Notes: a model not told the origin generated them from the sequence alone. 41,254 bases of DNA from a bacterium (GCA_004172935.1 SDZD01000055.1:1-41254), one strand, 5' to 3'. Positions 8,298 to 16,526 are shown, counted from the stretch's first letter. Made by a program: numbers and translations.

Positions 8298-9335
8298 TTA
8301 TTTCTCGAAAGCAGCGACGAAATCGAGCAGGGGGATGCCGTTGCCCACTGGCACTTGAGCCGAAGAGGTTTTCAGGCTATCGAGGATGGTATCCAGTCGG
8401 GCGGCGTGCCCTTCGCGATTGGAGGTGGTCTTGGTCAACGGGATGAGTGCGCTCACCGTGGCAGAACTGGCGTTGCTGCTATCGAAGTCGGTGCGCCGTG
8501 CCAGTTCGACCCAACCGATGGGCAGTTCGAGGACGGTTTGGGCGCGCACGATGGCAGCGCCCGCTTCGGGCGTCGCGGCCATGACGGCGGGGTTGGCGGC
8601 ATCTGATGGCTGTTCGAGTTGCCACTCCCACGAATAAACCCAGCCCCGGTCTTCGGGGCGCACCGAGAAGAAGCGGCCCGCGTTCAGGTCGAGTAGCTCT
8701 GCCAGGTCGGTGCGAATCGAACGGTCGCGGGTCAGGTCATACAGGCCAGTCGCGGCTTGCAAAAGTGCCAAATGGGTGAGGGCCGATTTGGAGCCGAACG
8801 CGGTCGCGCTGGTGGGGGTTGCCTGAACCGAATAAATCGAGTCGTAGTAGCCTCCATGAATCTTGTCGCGGCCTTTATCCCGAATCAATCGCCATATTTT
8901 GACAGCCAATCCACGTGGCTCGGCCTCGCCCGAAGCCCTGGCGTACTCGACCAGTGCCTCGACGGCTTGCGCTTGCAACAGCGTCGATTTAACGGGTTCT
9001 TTGGAATCCTGCGAACGCGAATAGAAGCCATCGTTGGCTTTGTCGCGCCGCGAATCGCGCAGCAGTTTGTAGTGGGCGCTCGCCGCTTCCAACAAATTGA
9101 GGCTTGGTGTCGTGTAGCCCATGCGGTGCGCGTAGGACAGCGTTTGCAGGTTGAGCGCTGCATCGCCCGCCAATTCATTGGCAGTCGAGGTTTTCGACCA
9201 TGTGGGCAACCACTGCGTTTGCAACTGCGACTTGATTTGTGCCGCGCGGGCGTTCAAGTCGTCGGCCTTAGCCGATGGCGATAGTAACGGAATGAGCGAC
9301 GCGCTCAACAGGGGAACCAAAATCCAGCGTTTCAT
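8298..9335 (-). CDS. Secreted alpha-helical (AGE/glycosidase-like barrel) protein
   Basis: 345 residues from the ATG at 9335. The N-terminus MKRWILVPLLSASLIPLL..SAKA is a clear signal peptide. An ATG nine codons upstream (9362), one base after the stop of the previous gene, is an alternative start. The mature part shows repeated helical pairs with motifs such as NDGFYSRS, LLQAQAVEALVEYAR and GRDKIHGGYYDSIY, recalling the alpha/alpha-barrel of N-acylglucosamine-2-epimerase-like or glycoside hydrolase-like proteins. The spacing of aromatic and glycine-rich turns supports this fold, but catalytic residues cannot be assigned. Exported and possibly carbohydrate-related; that is inference. Confidence 0.65.
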   Translation of the reverse strand: MKRWILVPLLSASLIPLLSPSAKADDLNARAAQIKSQLQTQWLPTWSKTSTANELAGDAALNLQTLSYAHRMGYTTPSLNLLEAASAHYKLLRDSRRDKANDGFYSRSQDSKEPVKSTLLQAQAVEALVEYARASGEAEPRGLAVKIWRLIRDKGRDKIHGGYYDSIYSVQATPTSATAFGSKSALTHLALLQAATGLYDLTRDRSIRTDLAELLDLNAGRFFSVRPEDRGWVYSWEWQLEQPSDAANPAVMAATPEAGAAIVRAQTVLELPIGWVELARRTDFDSSNASSATVSALIPLTKTTSNREGHAARLDTILDSLKTSSAQVPVGNGIPLLDFVAAFEK

Positions 9336-9363
9336 GAAAGTGGCGCGCAGTGTAGGCCGCATT

Positions 9364-9948
9364 TCAGCCTGTCCGTCCTTTGAGAGTCATGGTGCCTTCA
9401 CCAATAGTCACCGACTCGATTTTGGCTTTGCCTTTTTCACTGAGCGCTTTTTTGAGTCCATCATCCACCACACGTTGCACTTTTTGTTTCCATTCGCCGG
9501 GCGCGGGGAAACCGCCCAGAGTGAGCGAAGAGACGATAAACGCGACATCATCGTTTTGTACTTCGACGGTGCCAACTACTGAAACCGGAGCTTTGATATT
9601 CTTGTAGTCCGCGTCGGCTTCGAGGATTAGTTCGTTGGCCTCCAGCCCAACGCGCGGGTTGGCGATGGGCAAGTTTTTCGTCTTCAGGCGGTCTTGAACC
9701 AGCGTGTTAACCTCGTCCTGCGTCAGTACAAGTTCGAACGGTTTCTTCTCGCCCTTTTTCGAGGCGCTGGCGATTCCCTCGATTTGGCGGATGACATCCT
9801 GTGCTTCGGCGCGCCGCTTTTTCTGTTCGGTTTGAGATAACTGGGCAAAAGGAATAACTTTGACGCGCGGCGCGGTTTTCGAGCGATACCAGTAATAGGC
9901 GCCACCCCCGATAGCCACGAGGATGAGCAGAGGAATAAGACGTTTCAC
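9364..9948 (-). CDS. Membrane-anchored protein of unknown function (YpmS/LmeA-like shape)
   Basis: 194 residues from a GTG start. One N-terminal hydrophobic segment (residues 4-20, LIPLLILVAIGGGAYYWY) anchors the protein, and the rest would lie outside the membrane. The segment FELVLTQDEVNTLVQDRL followed by beta-rich sequence resembles the layout of YpmS/LmeA-type proteins, in which an 'LTxxEINxLI' helix precedes a beta barrel that may bind lipid. This similarity is by eye only. It lies directly upstream of the secreted helical-barrel gene, so the two may form an envelope-related unit. Confidence 0.6.
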   Translation of the reverse strand: MKRLIPLLILVAIGGGAYYWYRSKTAPRVKVIPFAQLSQTEQKKRRAEAQDVIRQIEGIASASKKGEKKPFELVLTQDEVNTLVQDRLKTKNLPIANPRVGLEANELILEADADYKNIKAPVSVVGTVEVQNDDVAFIVSSLTLGGFPAPGEWKQKVQRVVDDGLKKALSEKGKAKIESVTIGEGTMTLKGRTG

Positions 9949-10039
9949 ACCTCTCAGTTACGCAAACCCAGTTCCCGAATTAAGCATCGAACGCGCAATG
10001 TTCTTGTCATTCCATCGGCATGAACGCCGCCGTGCGGAC

Positions 10040-11128
10040 TCAGGAGCTTTCGACAATCTCGCCGCTTGGCGTGTGGCTGTGCCCATGCCGATGGTGGATG
10101 TCGGGGAAGTGTGGGTGAGAGTGCGTCAATGGTTCGTGAACATGCGAGTGCGAGTGCGGTTCGTGCAAGTCGATGCCTGGAACATGTTTGTGTTGGTGGT
10201 GTTCATCGTGGACATGCATATGCGTGTGTTCCATGTACTCGTGGGTATGCATATGCTCGTGCTTCTCTGTCAGGTGCAGCCAAACGCCAACGCCCATTAG
10301 CGCAGCGGCTCCCAAAAACAGTGGCCCGATTGGTTCGCGCAGGACGAGTAGCGCTGCCGCCGCGCCCACGAATGGAGCCAGAGAAAAATAGGCTCCAGTG
10401 CGTGCCGTGCCCAGATGCCGTAGCGCCAGCACGAACAGCGCAAGGCTCAGACCATAGCCGAAGAAGCCGACCACGAGAGCGCCGCCCAACACTGGTAATG
10501 CGGGCAATGTCGCCCCCAACGCAAAGGCCAGTGTCAAATTGACGGTTCCGGCGACCAGTCCTTTGATGGCGGCGATTTGAAACGGGTCGCTGGAAGAGAC
10601 TTTTTGAGTGAGGTTGTTATCGATGCCCCAGCACAAACAGGCGCCCGCGACCAAAAGCGCACCGGGCGCAATCGCTAACCCGCCTTCGCCCTGCCACGAA
10701 AGCAGCACGCCGCCCGCGACGATAGCCAGCATTCCCAACGCGATTCGGCGATCAAAATTCTCCTTGAACACAAACCACGCCAGAAGCGCCGTGAATACCC
10801 CTTCGAGATTAAGTAGCAACGACGCCGAAGCCGCAGAAGTAGCACGCAACCCGAACAGCAGTAGCACCGGGCCGAGCGCGCCACCAAATAGGACTGCTCC
10901 CGCGAGCCACGGCCATTGTGAGCGCGGAATGGCGGCTTCGCGTTTGTCGCGAGAGCGCACCGCGCGCAGCAATGACAATCCGATGCCAGAGCCAAAATAA
11001 AGCAAGCCCGCCAGCAGCAAAGGCGACAACTGGCCGAGTAGCAATTTAGAAAGTGGTGTGCTGAGGCCAAACAGCGCTGCCGCGCCCAGCGCGTACAAAA
11101 CGCCGCCCGAAAGTTTCATGCTCGTCAT
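10040..11128 (-). CDS. EamA/DMT-family transporter with histidine-rich C-terminal tail
   Basis: 362 residues. Residues 1-288 form ten hydrophobic segments in two EamA halves (ALGAAALFGLSTPLSKLLLG; the second half begins near 155 with GALLVAGACLCWGIDNNLTQK), the pattern of drug/metabolite exporters. Residues 290-352 carry 25 histidines in His-x-His runs (HTHMHVHDEHHQHKH, HSHPHFPDIHHRHGHSH), which should bind divalent metals such as Ni, Zn or Co in the cytosol. Similar tails occur in other EamA proteins, so this appears to be a subfamily feature. It starts 27 bases after the stop of mgtE, so co-transcription with a magnesium channel is likely. Starts at 11128 or 11119 are both possible. Confidence 0.88.
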   Translation of the reverse strand: MTSMKLSGGVLYALGAAALFGLSTPLSKLLLGQLSPLLLAGLLYFGSGIGLSLLRAVRSRDKREAAIPRSQWPWLAGAVLFGGALGPVLLLFGLRATSAASASLLLNLEGVFTALLAWFVFKENFDRRIALGMLAIVAGGVLLSWQGEGGLAIAPGALLVAGACLCWGIDNNLTQKVSSSDPFQIAAIKGLVAGTVNLTLAFALGATLPALPVLGGALVVGFFGYGLSLALFVLALRHLGTARTGAYFSLAPFVGAAAALLVLREPIGPLFLGAAALMGVGVWLHLTEKHEHMHTHEYMEHTHMHVHDEHHQHKHVPGIDLHEPHSHSHVHEPLTHSHPHFPDIHHRHGHSHTPSGEIVESS

Positions 11129-11155
11129 TTTGCATCAAAGCGCGCGCCACAATTT

Positions 11156-12559
11156 CTACTTTAGTGCGGGCAGGATGAAGCGGGCGATGGTGAAGTAGAA
11201 AATGAGTCCTGTGGCATCGACCAGAGTGGTGATGAAAGGGGCGCTCATTACGGCGGGATCGAGGCCCATGCGGCGAAACACCATCGGCAAAAAAGAGCCT
11301 ACGGTAACCGCCCATATCACGACCACGACTTGAGAAATGGCGACGACAATTCCGATTAAACCATCGTGTTGCCCCAGAAATGCCATGCAAAAGCCGACGA
11401 TGCCAAGCGCCGAACCGATGAGGATGCCAGTGCGCGCCTCGCGCCACACCACTTTCAACACATCGCGAAACTCGATTTCGCCCAGCGCCAGCGCGCGCGT
11501 CACAGTGGTAACGGCCTGAGCGCCCGCATTGCCTCCCGTGCCAATCAGAAGCGGGATGAACACCGCCAACGAAACCACCGTTTTGAGGTCGCCCTGGTAG
11601 CGTTCCATCACCGAAGAGGTGAGGGTGCCGCCGACGAACAGCAGCAACAGCCAGCCGAAGCGTTGCTTGAACAAGTCGAAAATCGTGTTCGATAGATAGG
11701 GCTTTTCGGTGGGAGTAACAGCACCCAGAGCCAACACGTCCTCGGTTTGCTCTTCCACCAAAACGTCGATGATGTCGTCCACCGTGATGATGCCTGCGAA
11801 ATCGCCGTTGCGCGCCAACACTGGCAGCGCCTGAAAGTCGTATTTAGCGATGAGGCGGGCCACTTCTTCCTGATCGGTGTCCACCGAAACCGAGATGATG
11901 TCGGTGGTCATGAAGTCGCGCACCTTCACGTTGGGGTCTTTGCGCCGCGCTCCGGCGCGCACCAACTCGCGCAGCGAAATCACTCCCGTCAAAATTTCGC
12001 GGTCTCCCTCCACCGTTTCAATGATGAAGAGGTCGCTGATGGTTTCCACCTCTTCATCCGACTCGCGCACCGTCACGAACGCCTCGTTCACGCTCATATC
12101 GGCGCGCAGTCGCACAAAGGCGTCGGTCATCATACGTCCCGCCGAACCTTCTTTATAGGAAAGCAGGTCGCGAATCTCTTCCGCGTCATCGGGCGCAGTC
12201 TGCGCCAGCGAGTTGAGCAGCTCTTCGGCTTTTTCGGGCGAAGCTTCGTTGATAACGTCCGCCGCGTCGTCCATCGGCAGACGGTCGAGCATATCGGTGA
12301 TGCGCGCCGGTGGGGCGTTTTCCACCACGTAGCTCGTCGATTCGTCGTCCAGCAAACCCAATAAGTCAGCGGCCCGTTCGTTATCGAGCCAGTTGAACAC
12401 CGCCAGAATTTCGGGCTTGGTCAGGTCGAGCGCGGCCTCGGCGATGTCTTCGGGACGCACACCGCGCAATGTGCTGGTGAGTCCAAGGTCGCCTGATCCC
12501 GAAACGGGGCCTTTCAATGCTGAACGCAGACGCGAGGAAAGTTCTGTTTGTGTCGCCAT
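11156..12559 (-). CDS. mgtE: Magnesium transporter MgtE (copy 1)
   Basis: 467 residues. MgtE is a dimeric Mg2+ channel whose cytosolic domains close the pore when Mg2+ is plentiful. The N-domain with its helical repeats (RLPMDDAADVINEASPEKAEELL) covers residues 1-135, two CBS domains about 140-270 (the second includes RDFMTTDIISVSVDTDQEE), and five membrane helices about 300-465, with the pore signature PLLIGTGGNAGAQ ending at 348. The ATG at 12559 has a GGGAG ribosome site; the frame remains open upstream through the leader. A second copy lies at 13843-15240. The two proteins are similar in the N and CBS domains but differ clearly in the membrane part, so they probably differ in gating or ion preference. 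Confidence 0.94.
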   Translation of the reverse strand: MATQTELSSRLRSALKGPVSGSGDLGLTSTLRGVRPEDIAEAALDLTKPEILAVFNWLDNERAADLLGLLDDESTSYVVENAPPARITDMLDRLPMDDAADVINEASPEKAEELLNSLAQTAPDDAEEIRDLLSYKEGSAGRMMTDAFVRLRADMSVNEAFVTVRESDEEVETISDLFIIETVEGDREILTGVISLRELVRAGARRKDPNVKVRDFMTTDIISVSVDTDQEEVARLIAKYDFQALPVLARNGDFAGIITVDDIIDVLVEEQTEDVLALGAVTPTEKPYLSNTIFDLFKQRFGWLLLLFVGGTLTSSVMERYQGDLKTVVSLAVFIPLLIGTGGNAGAQAVTTVTRALALGEIEFRDVLKVVWREARTGILIGSALGIVGFCMAFLGQHDGLIGIVVAISQVVVVIWAVTVGSFLPMVFRRMGLDPAVMSAPFITTLVDATGLIFYFTIARFILPALK

Positions 12560-12705
12560 TCGAGATGCTCCCTGGTTTTTGGCGTGTGACAGCCTTCGTC
12601 TCCCTTTCGCCCAAGGCGTGACACCATTGAATGCGGAAGAAATAGTGCGAGCGGAGCCAACCGAAAGGACTACCCTGCGGAGCAGATACCGCACCTAGCC
12701 CAAAT

Positions 12706-12749
12706 AAAAAACCGCGCGAGTGTGCCGCCAAACGCCTTAAAAGCACAAG
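12706..12749 (-). promoter_or_regulatory. Conserved leader block of mgtE copy 1
   Basis: On the minus strand this block reads as a 13-base segment (CTTGTGCTTTTAA), ten variable bases, then a 21-base segment ending in CGCGCGGTTTTTT. The same arrangement with the same ten-base spacing lies before mgtE copy 2 at 15278-15321, although the flanks differ. It sits about 150 bases before the start codon. It may hold the promoter plus an RNA or leader-peptide element; the T-run after the GC-rich end is suggestive. It does not match the M-box consensus by eye. Confidence 0.55.
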
Positions 12750-12836
12750 GCGAAGCTGTTGATGGGCAGTGAAAGTGCCGCAATAAGCTGCGTTTTGCCT
12801 ATGTCAGAAGCGGTGGCATCATCGAGGTCAGCCACA

Positions 12837-13679
12837 TTATCTACGCAAATAATCGTAGGGCCGCGCGATTTGCACCTCGAAATAATCTTTCTTGCCAGCA
12901 ACATTGCGTTGGGCGATAATCACAAAACGGAAATCAAACGCGGTGTCTGATTTCGGGGATTGATGAATGGATATTTCACCGTTGGGGGTGTCAATTTTCA
13001 TATCGCCGTGGCCTTTGTGAACTTCATCAAAATCTTGTTTTTGTTGGGGAGTGAGTTCTGCCAGAGGTAAGTGCATGTTGTTGGCAAATAGGGCAGATTT
13101 TTGCTGTGGTGACAAACTGTTTACGAGATGACCTAATGCGATAATACGGGAGGCAGGCGTACCAGGTTCAGCGATGCTGGCTTGTTGATTGACTTCCAGC
13201 ACAGTAACACCATCCAGATTTTTTCCAATGAATGGGACGCGGACAGTCAAATAAAATTCAAGTTGAGTGTTTTCAAAAGGCGCTTTTTCTTTCAGCCATT
13301 GGACAACAGCTGCTTTGTTTTTGGCTTGGTACACAGATTTTTCAACTTGAGTATCCGCCGCCAACTTCCGAAAATTTTCCCTGGCAAACTGTTGCAAATC
13401 CAGCGACCATGCCTCGAACGGTTGAGATTCCAACGCATACGGTAGCGCGTCTCGTAAAGCCACTGGAAAGCGCGCGTAGTCTGCGGGAGATTGCGACTTT
13501 AGCGTTTCGATGGCAAACGCCGTAACTCTGGCATTCGCTTCCGCTCGCCGCACATCAAGTTGTGTTTTAGGGAGTGCAGTCGCCAATGTCGCACTATCAA
13601 GAGGTTGCGCGCGCAAGACGCCAATATTGACGCTGCCCATTACTAGCAGACCAGCAACAACCGAAATTTGCTTTTTCAT
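12837..13679 (-). CDS. Secreted protein of unknown function
   Basis: 280 residues from the ATG at 13679, preceded by GCAGGATT as a weak ribosome site. Residues 1-25 (MKKQISVVAGLLVMGSVNIGVLRAQ) form a signal peptide. The mature part is helical, with segments such as LKSQSPADYARFPVALRDALP and LSPQQKSALFANNMHLPLAELTPQQKQDFDEVHKG; the latter resembles small helical metal-stress or LTXXQ-like repeats (L-T/S-P-Q-Q-K twice). No known family is assigned. It lies between the two mgtE copies on the same strand but has its own leader region; a link to magnesium is not shown. Confidence 0.7.
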   Translation of the reverse strand: MKKQISVVAGLLVMGSVNIGVLRAQPLDSATLATALPKTQLDVRRAEANARVTAFAIETLKSQSPADYARFPVALRDALPYALESQPFEAWSLDLQQFARENFRKLAADTQVEKSVYQAKNKAAVVQWLKEKAPFENTQLEFYLTVRVPFIGKNLDGVTVLEVNQQASIAEPGTPASRIIALGHLVNSLSPQQKSALFANNMHLPLAELTPQQKQDFDEVHKGHGDMKIDTPNGEISIHQSPKSDTAFDFRFVIIAQRNVAGKKDYFEVQIARPYDYLRR

Positions 13680-13787
13680 TTTTGATAATCCTGCAACTTG
13701 ACTTTCGCGCCACAGTGTCGCCGCTTTCGCTGTTCCATTTAAGGGCAATGTGGCAGTATTGGCAGAGAGGCAAATCTTCAAATTCCG

Positions 13788-13827
13788 CTTGTCCATATCC
13801 GAAACGTCCCTTTCGGACATGGACAAG
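13788..13827 (-). terminator. Strong stem-loop downstream of mgtE copy 2
   Basis: Bases 13788-13804 pair with 13811-13827 over 17 positions with one mismatch, leaving a 6-base loop. It lies 16 bases after the stop codon of mgtE copy 2 and upstream of the secreted-protein gene. It is a likely transcription end or attenuation point, though the T-run after the stem on the minus strand is poor. Confidence 0.65.
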
Positions 13828-13842
13828 AAAATGGTCTAATTC

Positions 13843-15240
13843 TTACGTCAAGAGCGGCAGCATCAACGAGGCCAGCCACAGGAACACGGTGTAGCCGATG
13901 ACATCCTGAAACGCTGTCTCGAACGGGCCAGCTGTTGTCGCCGGGTCGAAGCCCAGGCGCCGTGACAGCATCGGAATCAGCGTTCCCATCACCGAAGCGG
14001 TCAGCATCGAGCAGGTGAGCGCCACGCCGACCACCATGCCGAACAGCCAGTGATGCGACCATGCTGCTCCAATGGCTCCCAGAATCGAGCCTGACACCAG
14101 CGCCATAATCAGCGCCGACGACACTTCGCGGGCCAGCGAGCGGCCCCATGTTTCGAGCGAGACGTGTCCGGTATCAAGGCCGCGCACCACGATAGCCGCC
14201 GCTTGCAAACCGACGTTGCCCGATAGCGCCGAAATGACGGGCATGAATGAAGCCAGTAACGCCACTTTGATGAGCACGTAATCGAAGCGCGCGATGAAAA
14301 GTCCGGCCAGAAGTTCGAGCGCCATCGTGCCCATCAACCACGGTAAGCGCAAACGCGCGATTTGCAGCGGGGTGCGCTTGTCCATCACGTCGGCATCCGA
14401 ACCCACGAAACGCATCAGGTCTTCGTCGAACTCTTCCACCAAAACGTCGATAATGTCGTCGAAGGTCACGATGCCCACCAGTCGATGTTTGCGGTCGAGG
14501 ACGGGCAGGGTGGTGAAGTCGTATTTGGCGATAAGGCGCGCGCACTCTTTCTGGTGTGTATCCACCGAAACCGAAATGATGTCGGTGGTCATGAAATCGC
14601 GGATTTTGACGTTGGGGTCTTTGCGCCGCGCCCCGGCACGCACCAATTCGCGCAGCGAAATGATGCCCGTCAACACATCCCGATCATCCGAAAGCGTCTC
14701 CACGATGAATAGATCGGAGAGGGTTTCGACTTCTTCATCGGAATCGCGCACCGCCGCAAACGCCTCGTTGACGCTCATGTTGGCGTTCAATTTCACGAAG
14801 GCATCGGTCATCAAACGTCCCGCCGAGCTTTCTGGGTAAGAGAGCAGGTCGCGAATCTCTTCCGCGTCGTCGGGCGCCGATTTCTGAAGCGACGTCAGCA
14901 GCTCTTCTGCTTTTTCGGGCGAGGCTTCGTTCAGTACGTCCGCCGCATCGTCCATCGGCAAACGGTCGAGCATGTCCGTGAGGCGCACGGAGGGGGCATG
15001 CTCAAGGATGTAGCCCGTCGCCTCATCTTCCAACAAACTCAGCAGGTCAGCGGCCCGTTCGTTGTCCAGTCCATTAAAAATCGCCAGCACTTCGGGGTTG
15101 CTTAAATCTCGTGAAGACTCGGCTATATCTTCGGGACGTACCCCTTCCAATACCGTCATGAGGCCCATGTCCCCTGTCTCCGATGCCGGGCGCTTGAGGG
15201 CAGCGCGCAAGCGGGTCAAAAGTTCTGTCTGCTGATTCAC
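13843..15240 (-). CDS. mgtE: Magnesium transporter MgtE (copy 2)
   Basis: 465 residues from a GTG with a perfect ribosome site (AAGGAGG, 5 bases upstream). The order is the same as in copy 1: N-domain (RLPMDDAADVLNEASPEKAEELL), two CBS domains (RDFMTTDIISVSVDTHQKE) and a membrane part. The pore signature here reads FMPVISALSGNVGLQ where copy 1 has FIPLLIGTGGNAGAQ. The cytosolic half is nearly the same protein as copy 1, while the membrane half has diverged strongly, so either the cytosolic half was homogenised by gene conversion or the sensing domains are under tighter constraint. The leader shares a conserved block with copy 1. Confidence 0.94.
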   Translation of the reverse strand: MNQQTELLTRLRAALKRPASETGDMGLMTVLEGVRPEDIAESSRDLSNPEVLAIFNGLDNERAADLLSLLEDEATGYILEHAPSVRLTDMLDRLPMDDAADVLNEASPEKAEELLTSLQKSAPDDAEEIRDLLSYPESSAGRLMTDAFVKLNANMSVNEAFAAVRDSDEEVETLSDLFIVETLSDDRDVLTGIISLRELVRAGARRKDPNVKIRDFMTTDIISVSVDTHQKECARLIAKYDFTTLPVLDRKHRLVGIVTFDDIIDVLVEEFDEDLMRFVGSDADVMDKRTPLQIARLRLPWLMGTMALELLAGLFIARFDYVLIKVALLASFMPVISALSGNVGLQAAAIVVRGLDTGHVSLETWGRSLAREVSSALIMALVSGSILGAIGAAWSHHWLFGMVVGVALTCSMLTASVMGTLIPMLSRRLGFDPATTAGPFETAFQDVIGYTVFLWLASLMLPLLT

Positions 15241-15277
15241 ATTTCCTCCTTGTGGTTTTTGGGGCGCGCCACCGCCA

Positions 15278-15321
15278 AAAAAACCGCGCGAGTGTGCCAC
15301 TGCCCGCTTTAAAAGTACAAG
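15278..15321 (-). promoter_or_regulatory. Conserved leader block of mgtE copy 2
   Basis: Second copy of the element at 12706-12749. The 21-base GC-rich part with its T-run is identical, the ten-base spacer is the same length but of different sequence, and the 13-base part differs at one base. It ends about 40 bases before the GTG start, much closer to the gene than in copy 1. Confidence 0.55.
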
Positions 15322-15350
15322 TCGGCAAACACTGAGGATTAGTCCAAACA

Positions 15351-15385
15351 AAGAAGGCACACTGCCTTTTGCAACGTGCCTTCTT
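15351..15385 (-). terminator. Terminator of the protoglobin gene
   Basis: AAGAAGGCAC (15351-15360) pairs perfectly with GTGCCTTCTT (15376-15385). It begins 14 bases after the protoglobin stop codon at 15399, and the minus strand continues with TGTTTGG. It separates protoglobin from the leader of mgtE copy 2. Confidence 0.75.
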
Positions 15386-15398
15386 ATCCGCTTACCTA

Positions 15399-15983
15399 TT
15401 AATGGGCGTAATGCCGCGTGATGAAGTCGCTCTGAATCCACAGCAATTTCGAAAATGCGCGAATCGCTTTGGCTTTGGCGTCGGCGGGAATATCGAAGCC
15501 GAGGATGGTGGCGTTGATGGCGTCATGCACAAACCCCATCAGCGCGTTCATCTGCACCAGCGGCACATCCAGATTCTTGTTGCCCGCCTTGGGCGTGTGC
15601 ATCTTGCCGACCATATCGAGGAAAGCCACCATTTTGCCATCGTAAGGCGCCGTCACCAAATGCGCCAGATAGCGCCCCAGATGCTGTTTGCGGAACTGAA
15701 TGTGTTCATCGTCCATCGCCAGAGTTGCCACCGTGCGCGTGTTAGTAGCGCCTTCCGCTAAATCCAGCCCCGCCTGAGCCGGGACAAAATGGCGCCACGT
15801 GGCGTCATAGCCCTGCAACTTGTCGTACACCGCGTCCACCAACGCTGGAACAACGGGCGCCAGCAGCGGAGCCGCGCCATGAATAACGGCGATGTCCTCT
15901 TCGCCAAACCCCATGAACTCGGCGACATAGCCGAACCGATAAGCGCTGTCCGTTTCCAATCGAGCTTCATCTATATGTTTCAT
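15399..15983 (-). CDS. Protoglobin
   Basis: 194 residues, the usual length for single-domain protoglobins, which are haem proteins that bind O2, CO or NO. The segment RKQHLGRYLAHLVTAPYDGKMVAFLDMVGKMHT (about 98-130) fits the E-to-F helix part of the family, with H129 in the VGKMH motif as the likely proximal haem ligand. The N-terminal pre-A region (YVAEFMGFGEEDIAVIHGAAPLLAP) is also typical. The ATG at 15983 has an AGGAGA ribosome site. No output domain is attached, so it may act as a scavenger, enzyme or partner. The gene is divergent from an Rrf2 regulator with two matching inverted repeats between them, which suggests control by NO or redox state. Confidence 0.88.
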   Translation of the reverse strand: MKHIDEARLETDSAYRFGYVAEFMGFGEEDIAVIHGAAPLLAPVVPALVDAVYDKLQGYDATWRHFVPAQAGLDLAEGATNTRTVATLAMDDEHIQFRKQHLGRYLAHLVTAPYDGKMVAFLDMVGKMHTPKAGNKNLDVPLVQMNALMGFVHDAINATILGFDIPADAKAKAIRAFSKLLWIQSDFITRHYAH

Positions 15984-15999
15984 CGTTTCTCCTGTTTTT

Positions 16000-16023
16000 A
16001 AATCGGATGAAAACGTCCGATTT
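16000..16023. promoter_or_regulatory. Predicted Rrf2 operator 1 (ATCGGA-N8-TCCGAT)
   Basis: A perfect inverted repeat with 8-base arms (AAATCGGA / TCCGATTT) and an 8-base spacer. It lies 16 bases before the protoglobin ATG, where a bound repressor would block its transcription. The same arm and spacer design recurs at 16050-16069. Assignment to the adjacent Rrf2 protein is inference from position and symmetry. Confidence 0.65.
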
Positions 16024-16049
16024 GGTTGTGGCAAGTTTATGGGGCCTGA

Positions 16050-16069
16050 ATCGGACATTTACATCTGAT
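16050..16069. promoter_or_regulatory. Predicted Rrf2 operator 2 (ATCGGA-N8-TCTGAT) over the rrf2 promoter
   Basis: Arms match at 5 of 6 positions and the spacer is again 8 bases. The site ends 10 bases before the ATG of the regulator and overlaps the likely -10 element GATATA (16067-16072), which would give autoregulation and a leaderless or near-leaderless message. Confidence 0.6.
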
Positions 16070-16079
16070 ATACGAATCA

Positions 16080-16523
16080 ATGTTTTCGAAAACGACGGAA
16101 TACGCGCTACGAGCGATGGCCCACTGCGGCGAAGCCCAACGCGCCGGGAAAGGCACCCAGACCGCCGAAGTTATCGCCGAGCGCACCGGAGTACCAGTCG
16201 CTTATTTAGGTAAGGTGATGCAAGCCCTCCGCCGCGCGGGCCTGTTGCAGTCGCAGCGCGGAGCGGGTGGGGGAGTGCGCCTGAGCCGAAGCGCCGACGA
16301 AATCCTCGTCTTCGATATAGTCCAAGCCGTCGACCCCATCGAGCGAATTTTGGCCTGTCCCCTCGGCTTAGAGGCCCACAAACACCGCCTCTGCCCCCTG
16401 CACGCCAAAATGGACGCCGCCCTCGCTATGGTCGAAGAGAGCTTCAAAAACACCACCCTCGCCCAAGTCCTCGAATCGGGAGGCACATTTGGGCCACCAA
16501 CCGAAGTGGCTGGCAGTAATTGA
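16080..16523 (+). CDS. Rrf2-family transcriptional regulator
   Basis: 147 residues. The N-terminal winged helix is typical of Rrf2 (MFSKTTEYALRAMAHC, AEVIAERTGVPVAYLGKVMQALRRAGLLQSQRGAGGGVRLSR). Family members such as NsrR and IscR carry an Fe-S cluster on three cysteines. Here two cysteines lie in the expected zone (ILACPLGLEAHKHRLCPLH), with another at C16 in the DNA-binding domain, so cluster binding is possible but the ligand set is not standard. The divergent protoglobin gene and paired operators make an NO- or redox-responsive repressor the simplest reading. Confidence 0.9.
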   Translation: MFSKTTEYALRAMAHCGEAQRAGKGTQTAEVIAERTGVPVAYLGKVMQALRRAGLLQSQRGAGGGVRLSRSADEILVFDIVQAVDPIERILACPLGLEAHKHRLCPLHAKMDAALAMVEESFKNTTLAQVLESGGTFGPPTEVAGSN

Positions 16524-16526
16524 ACG

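Noticed and set aside
12560..12836. M-box magnesium riboswitch before mgtE copy 1
   Set aside because: The conserved M-box segments are not present by eye; only the paralogue-shared block is supported.
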